Source: Bathymodiolus brooksi | Lineage: Eukaryota; Mollusca; Bivalvia; Mytilida; Modiolidae | NCBI GenBank assembly: GCA_963680875.1 | Contig: OY804585.1 | Location: 47,725,085 to 47,789,084 of the forward strand | Reading direction: 5' to 3' | Length of the DNA: 64,000 nucleotides | Part shown: in pieces, positions 34,821-47,815 of the stretch | How the letters are laid out: each line of letters opens with the position of its first letter | How positions within the stretch are numbered: position 1 is the first letter of the stretch | Program-made: the position numbers and the translations under genes | The notes under the pieces: generated by a model | Databases searched by the model: none | The model's input: only the letters and a program-made list of their open reading frames with translations | Told to the model about the DNA's origin: nothing

Positions 34821-35590
34821 TCAACAGCACAGACATCCTAAATGATATTACATATTTTGGACTAAATGTATTGTTGTCCATACACTACATACAACTAGAT
34901 AAACACCGCCACTTTTTATTGAAATTCCTGCAACAATCTAGGAAAGTGAGCGGTTATATTTTTGTGTGTTAGGAGTGTCGAATTTTCCTCTTTATGCGTT
35001 TTACTATTTGATTTTGGAACTCTTCCGAAAGTTTAATATGTTATTTATTCATTTTACCTAACTCTCCGTACTATTCCATTCAATGGTCCTCCGCCCGATT
35101 GTCCTATCCCCCCTCTCATTTCTGTTGAATACTATAATATATTGTTGAACGCAGACATATTGTCCTTACAACAAACCTACCAATGTTTGCTCTTAGATGT
35201 CAATGTTGCTTGTGTAGTGGAAAAGAAGCAAAATATAATTTTATAAGGTTTGGTTTGATCCGACCGGGAATTGATTTTACGTTCCTTAGCACAAGACGAG
35301 CAGGCAAAGCATTACACCACGGTAAACAGGCAGCACCATGTTTTTATCATAGTAGTCATCATATATGGTATTTGCCCTTGACATTGAAGGTTTAGGAATT
35401 ATATATGTAATAGACAAACAACATTTAAATGTAAAATTTTAGAATTATTGCATAATCTTAAGATGCCAATTCCACCATTTTGTGTTTTATGGGAAATCAA
35501 TGCCTTTCCCATTTCGATTCTACCATTTTTCTAGTTTACATCACATTTTGATGTAAATTAGTCTTTAAAAAAGTAGTCCGATTCTTAAAA
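34821..35590. other. Intergenic, no gene seen
   Basis: Counterpart of 4441-5200. A degenerate tRNA-SINE-like patch is near 35190-35335. Confidence 0.4.
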
Positions 35591-35905
35591 TGGTTGTTCA
35601 ATACAGAATACGAGTACCCCAAGTAATAGAAGATTACCAATGTGAACTTGGTAATAGCTCCAGGTTCTCTAAGCGCCTTCAGAATTAGAACGTTACAACA
35701 GGTGTCATTAATGTGGGGCGGAACGGTTTTAACACCTCTGTATTACCTGATCTTATTACCAGTATCCCAAGAATTTGTGTTATGTGGGCTTTCTTACCTT
35801 TGTGATGGGATTTCGATACGTTCCCAAAGGGGCTATGCTGTGAACCGACGAAAAGTTAAACGCATTACCAATAGAAATTGCGGGACGGAATGGCCAAAAT
35901 AACAT
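35591..35905. other. Conserved block with an intact 86-codon frame (B1 segment)
   Basis: Plus-strand frame 35642-35902, differing from the 5258-5518 copy by scattered substitutions without indels. See the entry at 5200-5530. Function unknown. Confidence 0.3.
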
Positions 35906-37133
35906 GTAATTTATCTTAAACTGTAAAGATTGGTGATTAATTTTATTATATTTGTCAGAATGAATATTTAGAGAAAAAAACAATAACAGTATATTATAAA
36001 TAACAGTAAAAAAAACATTTACACCCGCATTACTTTACAAAATGATTGTCATAAAGTTGTGTCCTCTCAGATTGTTAATCCACATCTTTATGATCCAGCA
36101 AGTCATATGAAGTTGTATATTTATGTTATTATTAATGCGCATTTGCTTGCATGATTTTGTGAATTATTTGATATCAAAATTCTCATCTTGTTGAATTTAA
36201 ATAATACTCATATTGAACTCAATAAAATAAACGTTAGAGAAACCCGAAGGGGGAATCAAGATTGGAGAATCCAGAGACACTGGCAACATTGGGCACACAA
36301 GACACAAGACGAAGACAAACAAACAAACCAAAAACAAAACAACACAGACAATTACAAGGCTGACCAACACGGACACGACTAAAAACGTGCGATTAAGGTG
36401 CTCCTGAAGGTTTATCAGTTTCAATAATATTTTCAGTTTTCTATGTCATACAAGTCATGTTAGCCGTATTAATTACGTTAGAATATTTTAATAGTTCTAA
36501 AAGAAGTCAGAAAGACTTTTGTTGGCTTTGGATAAACGTTGTCTTATACCATATGAGTCATATCACGACTGACGAATTAACAAAGTGTTTCTCTTATTGA
36601 TGGTTAGATGACTTAAAAAATATGACGTGAAAAACGACTGAAAATACATCAATATGACGTATGGTACACTGAACGACAAGGATCAGACCACTTTACGGAA
36701 CATGTATGCTACCGAAAAATAGCTGTTTGAGTCGCTAAGTACTTGTCCAGGTTATCGAATACATTTCAAATATGAAAATATGTGAATAATCATGGGATTC
36801 TACCATAACAGACAATTCATTTCATATATAATATAATCATAGGAATATATCGTGTTCTGTGTAAATCGTAAGTAAACAGTAATTCGTTTTGACACATTAT
36901 TGCAATTCTGTTCTTTAGCCAATAACTTTTACATGAAATGATTTATCATTAATAAGCTTTGAATTAATAACAGAGATAAAATATTAATAAACAAAAAGTA
37001 TCTGGTATTGAATAAAGTATTCCTTTGTGACTGTTTATCCGACCATTGCATAATGTTGTGGTGTTGTGAACGATATAATTTTTCATTATCATGCTGGATG
37101 TTTTGAATAGGGTGCGCTTAGTGGATGTTGTAC
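35906..37133. other. Intergenic downstream of A2
   Basis: Includes the A-rich dispersed repeat at 36225-36425. No gene seen. Confidence 0.4.
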
Positions 37134-38084
37134 TTACTGCTGATACTGTCCATATGGTGGTGGCTGCATAGAAAAGCCTGCAACAGAAAGTTACATGTAA
37201 ATTTATTTATATATGATAAAAATGTAGACGTCAAAACTAGTTCACTGGGTGTGCTTATGGAATATCTTCATCAGTTATGGCCTCCATGGCCAAACACTTG
37301 ATGGCGTTGAGATTCTGTGAGCATTCAAACCAAAGAGCATCAACAGAATAGACGAACTCGGTTAATGTTTTTGGCTATCCTGGTTAGGCGAATTGGTGTT
37401 TTCACTGCCAAATGTTTAAGTTTATTTTCTTTTGATATTGAGTGAAACTGATGAAGGTTATTCCTAAACTTGGTCTATTACTGCTAGTGAACTAATAATC
37501 CTCGAGGATATCATCTTCCCAGTGATCAGTGTTTTGGCACTGACATGGTATATAATATATATATTTAGCAATTTAAAGCTTCTAGATTAGAATTAAAAGG
37601 AAAGCTCATCTCCCTCAAGACATTAGCAAATTTTGTATATGTATAATATTTTAAGCAAATGTTGAATTGGTTCCAGCATGGTGGACATATATCTTAATGA
37701 CATCATTTTAGTGGGGGCTATGGATATTAGATCTAGTTGAAATTCATTTATTATAATATACAATAATATTAGTATTGAATTATACCTTGCTGTTGTTGCT
37801 GCTGGTACGACACTTGTGTAGTATTTACACCACTTGTAGTATGATAGCAACGGTAGACTTCCTTGCACGGTAAGCAATTAATGCTACAATTATACCGATA
37901 TCAATCAAACCTCCAGCCACTGACCCAGCAATAGTTCCAGCAACACTTTCACTAAAATAAAGAAAAACGTGTGGTCGTTGGACATTTTTGTTTGTTTTAT
38001 TTGTTTTTGCGTATAATGGCAATGAATACCAGATAACGTGACTAGATTTGCACTCTGAATAAGTACATTCAAAGAACAGGTAAA

Positions 38085-38260
38085 CATCAATCGAAGATCG
38101 ATGGGGTGTCATTGTGTCAAAAAGGACATAATAATGCTATTTAGTTCCATCGATGACTTCAACTTCACCACTAGGAAAACTTGGGTCAGTACCTTCCTTG
38201 TTAGCAACAATCTGTTATCAAGGAAATCATGATAGGAACCAAAAGGTTCGGAATATCGCA
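38085..38260 (-). pseudogene. RT-like peptide remnant in A2 intron 2
   Basis: Same fossil stretch as 8630-8771, here with an extra deletion (cgatgacttc). Confidence 0.38.
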
Positions 38261-38549
38261 TCAAAGTTAAATGAGAGATAAATATTCCATATGCATGTTG
38301 CTGTATTTGAATGGAAAAGTCACATTATGAAAGATAAAAGTATCTTTTTTGTCATAAAGTTTATCTCTTAATCAGCCACCATTCCTGTGAGTAGGCCAAG
38401 CAATGAAGGAGTCGTATCTCTATCTGGGGTATCTATCTGAATTTGATCCACAATAAAACGAAATGTACGACCATAGTTATCATCAAATCCTTTATTCCTA
38501 GCAAATACCAATGACCTTCTCTAAACCCTATGAGGCAGTGTACATAATT

Positions 38550-38892
38550 CTTTGAGTGAGTGAGTGAGTGAGTGAGTGAGTGAGTGAGTGCTTTTTGATT
38601 AGCGCACTTTCAAAGGCTATATCATGGCGAGAACAAGTTAATTTTCAATGAGATGATGATGAGAGCCGCTTTGTACTAGACAAACACGATTAGCTTGATT
38701 TTTATAATGCTAGCTCACTGGGACAACAGTCCGCGTATAGACATGTTGCTCCACTCGGACACATTTTCCTGATTCCGAGTAAAACAGACTTTTCTCTTTC
38801 TCCTTAATGCTGCGGTGAAGCAACACATACCAATTTTAGAGTTTTTGATTTGACGCGACCGGGGCACGAATCTACGGCACTATGATCCTTAG
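38550..38892 (-). mobile_element. tRNA-derived SINE with (GAGT)n edge in A2 intron 2
   Basis: A gagt run of about 9 repeats at 38553-38590, then the SINE body to gacgcgaccggggcacg. Orthologue of 9085-9480. Confidence 0.65.
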
Positions 38893-39109
38893 AATTAATG
38901 TTAGCATTTTCATGTAACACTTACCTGCAACAGTACTCATTGTACCTATATCCACAACAACTGGAACAATAAAAATAGCTGTAATAATAATAGCTTGCAT
39001 AAGCGTTGTAACAAGTTTCAGCTCCAACCAACATCCTTATAATAAAATGAAAAACAAAAACATACAACACTGTAGAGACAATTCAAAAAAATATTATAAT
39101 AACACAGAT

Positions 39110-39377
39110 ATTAAGGGTTAGGGTTATGATGATTAACGCCACTTTCAACAATATTTCAGCTATATCGTAGCAGTCAGTTTTAATGGTGGAGGAAACCAGA
39201 ATACTCAGAGAATACAACCGACCTACCGTAAGTCACTGATAAACTTTTTCACATAATGTTATCGAGTACACCTCGCAATGAACGGGGTTCGAACTCACAA
39301 CATTAATGGTGACTGGCACTGATTGTAGTGGTAGTTGCAAATCCAACAACCATACGATCACGACCATAACCGCCCCC
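39110..39377 (-). mobile_element. tRNA-derived SINE in A2 intron 1
   Basis: Orthologue of 9680-9948, with minus-strand B box gagttcgaaccccg. Confidence 0.72.
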
Positions 39378-39827
39378 CAAGTATATATATGTGTTAACCT
39401 GATGTTGGATAAATCATATTAAGGAATTTGAATGTCAACAAAAAATGTATTAGTAAGTTAAAGATGCTAAGCATACTTATCTATCTCGAATTCGGATGTA
39501 ATGCTTTCCTTGAGGTAGAGTTACAGCTCTTTTATATTATAGTCTCTTTGACATTTATAAATGTTCAGAAAAAAAATCTTAAAAATCCAGTTTTCAAATC
39601 AACATTATGTTCTAGATGTATATCAATATATAATATATACGAACTCTGACAATTAATTTCAAAACTGTTGGTCCATTATTAAAACAAGTTAACCATTAGG
39701 TATCTATGTTAATTATATTTTCCGAAGGGTAAAAATCTGCATGGAGTGGGTACAAATAGTGTAAGAGTCCAACCATCAAAGCAAAATAACAGATATGTGC
39801 TTTCTATGTATATTTCATTGTACCATG

Positions 39828-39941
39828 TGACATAGGACATTAAAATATTAAAAGGCTACTCACTAACTGCCCATTAAGGTGATATTCAATTGTTATTGAT
39901 GTCCTTTAATGCCCTGTGTCACATGGTACAGTCTGTTTTGT
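39828..39941. mobile_element. MITE with TGTACCATGTGACA termini upstream of A2
   Basis: Same element as at 10376-10497, about 355 bp upstream of the exon 1 ATG. Confidence 0.75.
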
Positions 39942-40244
39942 GTTGAAAGTGGCGTTGATCACGATAACCCTTACCCTAAGACTTTTGCCTTATCAATATT
40001 ATGACATTAGAAATAATGAGCATGTCAAAATCACTTACACAAGCGAACAAATAACTTTACACTTTTCTTGATTTTTTTTAAAAGAACGATTAGTTCTTAC
40101 ACCTGATTTGGCCTATACAATTCAAAAATAATATCTTAATCAATCGTTAACTATGTATAGTTGTTACCAAGAAAAACATAAACAAAAACCTGTAAACTTC
40201 CTGATAGAAAATATATGTAATGGCAATAATACAATGAAAAATTA

Positions 40245-41203
40245 AAACAATACTACACTGTAGGAACAATACTACACTGTAGGAACAATACTACACTGTA
40301 GGAACAATACTACACTGTAGGAACAATACTACACTGTAGGAACAATACTACACTGTAGGAACATTACTACACTGTAGGAACAATACTACACTGTAGGAAC
40401 AATACTACACTGTAGGAACAATACTACACTGTAGGAACAATGCTACACTGTAGGAACAATACTACATTGTAGGAACAATACTACACTGTAGGAACAATAC
40501 TACACTGTAGGAACAATACTACACTGTAGGAACAATACTACACTGTAGGAACAATACTACACTGTAGGAACAATACTACACTGTATGAACAATACTACAC
40601 TGTAGGAACAATACTACACTGTAGGAACAATACTACACTGTAGGAACAATACTACACTGTAGGAACAATACTACACTGTAGGAACAATACTACACTGTAG
40701 GAATATTACTACACTGTAGGAACAATACTACACTGTAGGAACAATACTACACTGTAGGAACAATACTACATGGTAGGAACAATACTACACTGTAGGAACA
40801 ATACTACACTGTAGGAACAATGCTACACTGTAGGAACAATACTACATTGTAGGAACAATACTACACTGTAGGAACAATACTACACTGTAGGAACAATACT
40901 ACACTGTAGGAACAATACTACACTGTAGGAACAATTCTACACTGTAGGAACAATACTACACTGTAGGAACAATACTACACTGTAGGAACAATACTACACT
41001 GTAGGAACAATACTACACTGTAGGAACAATACTACACTGTAGGAACATTACTACACTGTAGGAACAATACTACACTGTAGGAACAATACTACACTGTAGG
41101 AACAATACTACACTGTAGGAACAATACTACATTGTAGGAACAATACTACACCCTAGGAACAATACTACACTGTAGGAACAATACTACACTGTAGGAACAA
41201 TTC
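40245..41203. repeat. 19-bp minisatellite upstream of A2, about 50 units
   Basis: The most homogeneous of the arrays, nearly all acaatactacactgtagga. The variant pair 'tgctacactg' then 'actacattgt' occurs at 40441/40461 and again at 40821/40841, exactly 380 bp (20 units) apart, which shows block duplication inside the array. Confidence 0.92.
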
Positions 41204-41785
41204 CAAAATCCTATCGATAACACGAAGAAACAGAGGAAAAGTGTTACCCCTAGAACCACATACATACACTTCAATAAAAAGTAGCGCCCAGTAGTCAGTG
41301 TTTCACCACTTACATGGTTTATTAGATATATTTGTCATTTAAATTTACAATTTCTAAATAATGTAATTATTATTAGCACTAAGGTTCTCCTTTCTCAAAC
41401 ATAGGTGACCTTAACAAATTTTGGCGATCCTGTATGCCCTTTGATTTACTTGCTACCAAAACCTTTTAAATTATTTGGCTTACCAATATTTAGATTTTGA
41501 GCGTACCTGATAAAGGCTATTCCAGAAACGGGTCGTGTGCATTAAATTTGATATCTACGTCTAGATCATATCAATCAAATATAATTCTCAAAGATTTTTC
41601 TATTTCGAGCAGCGAGTGCGAATTAATTTTATATTTAACGACAATGTTTCTGCTCGAAGTAATATATCCGAAGCAACAGTTAAAATATAAAGCTCTTTAA
41701 GACTTATATTTAATCGATATGGTCTAGAATGGACAATTTAACACTCACTACATATACAAAATACGTACTTTGTCGGAAAATATAA
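41204..41785. other. Noncoding, dispersed-repeat material
   Basis: Counterpart of 11479-12051, with the PDKGYSRNGSCALNLIST stretch at about 41506-41555. Confidence 0.42.
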
Positions 41786-41794
41786 ATTTATTTG

Positions 41795-42068
41795 AGGGCC
41801 CGGGTGGCTCAATGAGTTAGGTAGTTGGATTACCTAACAACTCATACAAGCCAATCACCAATACGGCGTCTGTTCGTGCCCGACTTTCTAAATAACAAAA
41901 GAGGGTGCACTCGACTCGCAGCTGCAAGTGATAAAGTTTATCAGTTGCTTGCCCATGGTCGGTGGTTCTCTCCGGCTTCCTCCACCACTAAAACTGCTCC
42001 CTATGATTGAGCTGATATATTGCTGAAAGTGGCGTTAAACACAATAAAGTCAATCAATCAAACAATAC
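41795..42068 (+). mobile_element. tRNA-derived SINE specific to A segments (A2)
   Basis: Orthologue of 12061-12333. Target duplication atttatttg (41786-41794) and the diverged atgtatttg (42069-42077). Confidence 0.8.
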
Positions 42069-42077
42069 ATGTATTTG

Positions 42078-43053
42078 TACGAGCTTTAGAAACAGGTAGA
42101 AAAAGCGAGCAATAGGTGAATTTTTCTAGCCGGTTTCGCAGCGAATGCAAATTAATTTTATATATTACGAAAATGTACATATTATTTTGTTTATCCTGCG
42201 ATATAAAGAAGTCCAAGACACCTGTCAAATTATATGAAAATAGCTGAAACAAGCGTTGTTCAAGTCTTTTTCAATTATGTCATCTGTGATATTAGAGCTT
42301 GTACTGTTACCGTTTCTTTCTGTCGCTCTACACGAGTCAGGTACCAGAAATGCTTTATCAGGTCCATTACTAAATAACACTGAAGTTTATTTGTCCCTTT
42401 ATTAATACTCAAAATCACACAATTGCAGGATAAAAGATTATATTATACTTATGACATAATTGGAATTGGTAACCTAAGGCAATTAGCCAAGTATATTATA
42501 ATTCAACATTCATTTCCAAATTCTCCGTTATTTGCTAATAGCAAATCCTATTTGGAATATCCCATTCTTCTGTAGTACAGTACATAGAACATTTCCCCAT
42601 TTTGTGTAGAATATTCCATCATAGAGCTACAAATACATCCATTATATGTTCCACGATTTAAAGGAACAATAGTCGTATAGCAGTCACTCATTGATGGAGT
42701 AAATTAAGGGACTATCAAAATCAAAACGATGTATTGAACTGGTTCATTACAAAAGTCTTCAAGAAAAATGTGCGAATAATGGGACTAAATGATCCAATAT
42801 CAAAATCATATATTGAGCTGGTTAAGCCACTAGTGGTGCAGGAACTGCTTATCAATCGGGAGCACTTGAGTTCATCCCCGATTATAAGTGGGGTTCGTGT
42901 TGCTCAATCTTTAGTTTCTGTATAGTGTTTTGTAGAGTATTGTTTCTCCTTTCGTCCTGTTTCTTCTGGCCATTGCATTGGCTGTCCTTCTTAGGCTGAC
43001 GGCTTCTGATTACCTTTTTTATGTGTCCAAACTATTCTTTTTACCTAGTATTA
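42078..43053. other. Intergenic, A segment, no gene called
   Basis: Counterpart of 12343-13315, including the 63-codon open stretch at 42734-42925. Confidence 0.4.
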
Positions 43054-43309
43054 GAGGGCTGTCGTGGTCGTGATTGTGTGGTATGTAAATACCTATGCAG
43101 TCAGTGTCTATCACCACTAAAGTTGTGAGTTCGATCCCCGTTCATGGCGAGGTGTACTGGATACAACATTATTTGCTAAAGTTTGTCAGAGACTTGGGAC
43201 AGGTCGGTGGTTTTCTTCGGGTACTCCGGTTTCCTCCACCAATAAAACTGACCGACACAATATAATTGTAATGAAGTTGAAAGTGGCGTTAAAAACCATA
43301 AAACCAAGC
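43054..43309 (+). mobile_element. tRNA-derived SINE
   Basis: Orthologue of 13316-13571. B box gagttcgatcc near 43127. Confidence 0.8.
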
Positions 43310-43822
43310 CTAACCTAGTTTTAGCTTTACCTTGGACTGTAATACTAAAAAGTAGCGACAGTAGATCCACCATAATGACCAATGGCTGAATAATATGAAA
43401 AGTGTTCTCAAAAAGGTAGATCACTGGATAAATAGTTATTTGATTCCCTGAGCTATAAAATTTGGTAATAATGTATCAATGGGCTACCAAGAACTGCTTT
43501 GTGCTTAGACCTAATACTTCTTATGTCTCTACCCTCAATTACGTATGTACAATATCGCCACTTTTCCGTAAACAAAACAAGGTATTATATTACCCATTGG
43601 ACGCCCGTTAAGTCTAATTCTAAAACAAAAACATCGTCTATTGTGGTATTTAAATCCATTGTTCTGAGATATGAACGTGAAACACTAAACTTTTCTTAAA
43701 TTCTATTTTTAGAGGTACATGTTGCGTGAACTATATTTATGAAAATGTTGCTATATATAAGCTAGTTAAGGAAGTCACAACAACTCCAATGGAAGCTACT
43801 GCAAAATATAATTTATACCGAT
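43310..43822. other. Intergenic; empty site of the 5.6-kb LINE
   Basis: About 43580-43600 reads ggtattatattacccattgg without interruption, the pre-insertion form of 13843-19463. Confidence 0.7.
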
Positions 43823-43998
43823 GAAGGTTGCTAAAAATGCGTAAATCCCAAAATGGAAGTTGCTAAAAATGAGTAAATCCCAAAATGAAAGTTGCCAATA
43901 GTGAGTAAATACCAAAATGAAAGTTGGCAAAATTACATAAATACCAAAACGAAAAGTGCCAAAAATACATATGTAGCAAAATGGAAGTTGCCATTTCT
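43823..43998. repeat. About 32-bp tandem repeat (A2)
   Basis: Counterpart of 19692-19895, about one unit shorter. Confidence 0.8.
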
Positions 43999-44214
43999 GT
44001 AAGGGAATGACCCAATGACCCGTTTATTATTCACCTGTAAATGTATTCAAAATATTTGGACAGTCTTATTAGGCAAAATAAAACGGGGATTAAACATGCT
44101 ACAAAAAAAAAACAAACAAAAAAAACAATAAAGAAAATGTAATTGTGTCTGATTGGCAAGAAATATTATATAAAGATATTCAAGAAATTCACCTAAGTAT
44201 CAAATGGAGTCAGT

Positions 44215-44550
44215 GAGTAATTGTTGTTTAACGCCAACTTAACAATATTTCAGCTATATCATTGCTAGAGCAAGTTAATTTTCAATTAAGTGATGATGAT
44301 GTTCTAGATCAACACACTGAGTTGGATTTTTATAGTTCTAGTTCACTTAAACAACAATCCACGGGGAGACATGTCGCCCTACTCGGACACATTATCTTGA
44401 TTCCGAGCCAACCAGTCTTTTCTCTATCTCCTCAATGCTGCGTACTTAGCGGAGAAGCAACAAATACCAATGTTATAGTCCGACCGGGCCTGGAACGCAA
44501 TATTTACCGCACTCGAGGCGAGCACGCTAACAATTACACCACCGATATGG
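44215..44550 (-). mobile_element. tRNA-derived SINE (second family), first of a duplicated pair
   Basis: Orthologue of 20129-20480. The long plus-strand open frame across it (44262-44708) is read through SINE sequence antisense to the tRNA-like head and is not a gene. Confidence 0.7.
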
Positions 44551-45680
44551 TTAGTATGAAATGGATTATTTGGAAAGAGAGAAATGTAGCTAAATATCAG
44601 AAACAAATTGCTACGAAATCAAAAAGTATTAACATCTTAAAAGGCGAAATCTCCTTTTATTGTCATACGCAGCACATCAAACTGGGAACTATTTCTTTAC
44701 AGAAATAATAGAAAAAATGTGAAGGTAAAGTTTGGTCCCTGATCAAGTATTGTCTATTGACTTGTCTAACACACCCTAACAATGATATTGTATTTATTAT
44801 TTGTATTGTAATGGAAAATACACTCCAACTATAGATTCTTAAAAATAATCAACGAAACCTGTAAGGTGTATTCTCTTACATTTGTATTGTGTAAGACAAT
44901 ACACGCCAAGTTGTAGATTCTTCATTGCTTAATGTTGAAACTAATTGTGCATTGTATGAAAAAATTAATCATTTTAAAATGTAAGTTAAATTGTAAAAAA
45001 AAAAGGGAGTAGTTCACTGAGACAACAATCCGCGGAGAGACATGTCGCCCTACTCGGACACATTATCTTGATTGCGAACCAACCAGTCTTTGCTCTATCT
45101 CCTCAATGCTGCGTACTTAGCGTAGAAGCAACAAATACCAATGTTATAGTCGTTGGTTTGACCCGACCGGGCCTGGAACGCACGATTTACCGCACTCGAG
45201 GCGAGTACGCTAACAATTACACCACCGATATGGTTAGTATGAAATGGATTATTTGAAAAGAGAGAAATGTAGATAAATATCAGAAACAAATTGCTACGAA
45301 ATCAAAAAGTATTAACATCTTAAAATGTGAAATCTCCTTTTATTATCATATGCAGCACATAAAACTGGGAACTATTTCTTTACAGCAATAATAGAAATAT
45401 TGTGTAGGTAAAGTTTAATCCCTGATCAAGTATTGTCTATTGACTTGTCTAACACACCCTAACAATAATATCGTATTTATTATTTGTATTGTAATGGAAA
45501 ATACACTCCAACTATAGATTCTTAAAAATAATCAACGAAACCTGTAAGGTGTATTCTCTTACATAATACATTTGTATTGTGTAAGACAATACACGCCAAC
45601 TTGTAATTTCTTCACTACTTAATGTTGAATCTAATTGTACATTATATGAAAAATGTAAGTTAAATTGTAAAAAAGGGAGT
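44341..45680. repeat. Direct duplication of about 671 bp in the A2 unit
   Basis: Sequence starting gttcactnanacaacaatcc at 44341 recurs at about 45012, followed by the same downstream DNA. A1 has a single copy (about 20250-20910). The junction falls in 'gtagtt', shared by the SINE (ctagttcactg) and the downstream flank (agtagtttgtg). Confidence 0.75.
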
Positions 45681-45857
45681 AGTTTGTGTCTCATTTGGAT
45701 TTTTTCCTGGACAAATCAAGTGTGTACCTAACAGGAGGGTCCTAAGCTAAGTTACCATTGGCTGCTTAAGTTAATATAAGAACATGTAATTTCAATAAAA
45801 ATGTACGTCTTAGTATAAGTAGTAACGGCGAAAAACTATTACGCAGTCACGAGGATT

Positions 45858-46026
45858 TAACTCACCATGTGGAGATATTAAGTCGCCATGTCAAGACAGT
45901 AACTCATCATGTGGAGATATTAAGTCGCCATGGCAAGACAGGTAACTAACCATATGAAATATAAAGTCGCCATGACCAGACAGGTAACTCAACATATGAA
46001 ATATAAAGTCGCCATGACCAGACAGC
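45858..46026. repeat. About 42-bp tandem repeat, 4 units (A2)
   Basis: Counterpart of 21085-21225 with one more unit. Confidence 0.8.
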
Positions 46027-46639
46027 ATGTCGAGGAATTATGTCATAATGTCGAGATAATAGATTTATATACTTAAAAACTGTCATTTGTGTTTAGAAAA
46101 TTAGTTTGCAGAATACTGAATTTAATACACATGAAATGATTTACGTTGTTCTTGTTTAGATTACAGTTAATATAATAAAATTTATTTAAAACTCCGTTTT
46201 TCTTTTAGTTTAACGTGGTGTTGATCACTACGGGGTATGGGGTGTAAGAGAAGCTTGCAGATATGAAGGTGGTAGTTAGAAGCCGTAGATCGAAGACGGA
46301 CGTACAATGAAGTTGCCATATGAAAAAAAATGACAAACAATATTCTATAAAACACTACACAGAAAACTAAAAGATTGACCAACACGAACTCCATTAAAAA
46401 ACTGGTATGAATTTAGATGTTCTGGAAGGTAGCAGTCGCTCCTCCATCAGTGACACCCGTCGTGTAACCCAAGTTACAAATCTGATCTTAAGTCGTATTC
46501 TGTGAAACGTCATGAACGAGGAAAGAATGACAAGATACGTAACATATCCGTGTGTATTTGTGACACAGACAATCAGTAGCGGTAAACCGCATCATGAAGA
46601 CGACTGATGAATTCAACCTTACCACTAGAAACCATTGCC
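46027..46639. other. Intergenic with dispersed repeat, no gene seen
   Basis: Counterpart of 21226-21820. gattgaccaacacgaactcc is near 46372. Confidence 0.4.
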
Positions 46640-47265
46640 TATCACCAGTAAAGTTGTGCGTTCGACTCCCACTCATGACTAGATGCATTGGATACAACAT
46701 TATTTGATAAAATTTGTTCTCCATTGTTAAAACTGACCACCATGATATCACCATGATATAACTGAAATATTGTTTAGAATGAAGACTAGTTTTTCTTCAT
46801 GAACTAAAAATTGAAGTCCTACTTTTTGGCGATGACACCTTAACTGAGATGCAAAATCTACAAATTGTCAAATCTGTTCAACTTTACATCAAAGGAACAA
46901 AACGTTTTACCCATATATGATCACAATACACCCTCCCATTTTTTTTAATCAATCCCGTTGCTTCCATTTCACATACAAGAATGATAAAAAAAAAATGCTT
47001 ATGCATTTTTGTATTATATATTTTCATGCTTATTGTTTGTATTTTTTCTGTACCTGTTTTTTTTATTTTTCATAAGAATTTATTTATAATGTTGTATATT
47101 GTAATTTATTATTGCTGACGCATGTACTATTGTAATTATTTATTATGTGGAGAACACCCTTGTAAATTGTTATAATTTGTGTCCGATCCAATTGTTATTA
47201 TATTTAGCAATAAAATATGTTTAATCTTAATCTAGAATGAAGTCGTTAAACACCATAACCCCCCT
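46640..47265 (+). mobile_element. SINE split by a nested retroelement 3' end (A2)
   Basis: Same structure as 21822-22505, with tagaatgaag duplications at 46775-46784 and 47233-47242. The SINE body has lost about 45 bp between ataaaatttg and ctccattg. Confidence 0.78.
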
Positions 47266-47679
47266 AATGTTACATGCAATGACTAGTTTTCAATACCTGC
47301 TATACCTTCTCTGATTGTTATTTACATCACCATAACTAATAAACTACTATATTTGTAATACATAACGAAACATCTATTTCTCTGATAATAAGGACCAGAG
47401 CTTACCTTCCTTAGTTTTATTTCGGAAGTGTTTTCTCCCAGCACATGTAATACTTGGTTCATCACTCCTGCTTTTCTTGTTATTCTATATCATAACAATT
47501 GCTGCAATTATGCTTATATATTTGCTTCTGCTTTATAGTATGGCATTGTCCACCACAATTTCCCCACAGTAGCGATTTTCAAGGATCGATATCATGCATT
47601 GAGTTACCATTGGTTAACATTTTTATTTTATTTACAAGAAATTATCCATTGTACTGTTGTGGATTTACATGTTGGGATT
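47266..47679. other. Intergenic, no gene seen
   Basis: Counterpart of 22506-22930. Confidence 0.4.
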
Positions 47680-47815
47680 TCTTAGCACCGGTCTCGTAAT
47701 CATCCATGTGGTATATTAGCACCGGTCTCGTAATCACCCGTGTGGTAGATTAGCACCGGTCTCGTAATCACCCTTGTGGTATCTTAGCACCGGATTCGTG
47801 ATCACCCCTTTTGTA
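47680..47815. repeat. 34-bp tandem repeat, about 4 units (A2)
   Basis: Counterpart of 22931-23135. Confidence 0.82.

Larger units (their letters stand above)
37134..39474 (-). pseudogene. CYYR1-like gene A2, splice-acceptor and frame lesions
   Basis: Exons: exon 1 is 39399-39474 (intact signal peptide, MLSIFNLLIHFLLTFKFL). Exon 2 is 38925-39035, exon 3 is 37786-37951 and exon 4 is 37134-37177 (PPPYGQYQQ). The intron 1 acceptor reads ttataa|ggatg where B1 has ttctag|ggat, so the normal AG is gone. The next AG, one base downstream, shifts the frame (exon length 111 instead of 3n+1). Exon 3 has lost about 7 nt after the AII codons and stops at LQVV. The TM has Asp (GLIDIGIIVALIAY), and the conserved Cys after the TM is Arg. 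Exon 2 still reads ETCYNAYASYYYYSYFYCSS. Likely a pseudogene; a product starting at the new exon 2 ATG would lack a signal peptide. Confidence 0.75.

Noticed and set aside
36197..36424. Hydrophobic minus-strand frame as a first exon or membrane protein
   Set aside because: It is the antisense of an A/C-rich dispersed repeat, is frame-disrupted in the other two copies, and is not upstream of the A gene.
38553..38590. (GAGT)n microsatellite as a separate feature of interest
   Set aside because: It is the edge of a SINE and varies in length in every copy, as expected for a simple-repeat tail.
44262..44708. 148-codon plus-strand frame as a gene
   Set aside because: It runs through a SINE antisense to its tRNA-like head and into the flank. 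The A1 copy is broken and no domain is visible.
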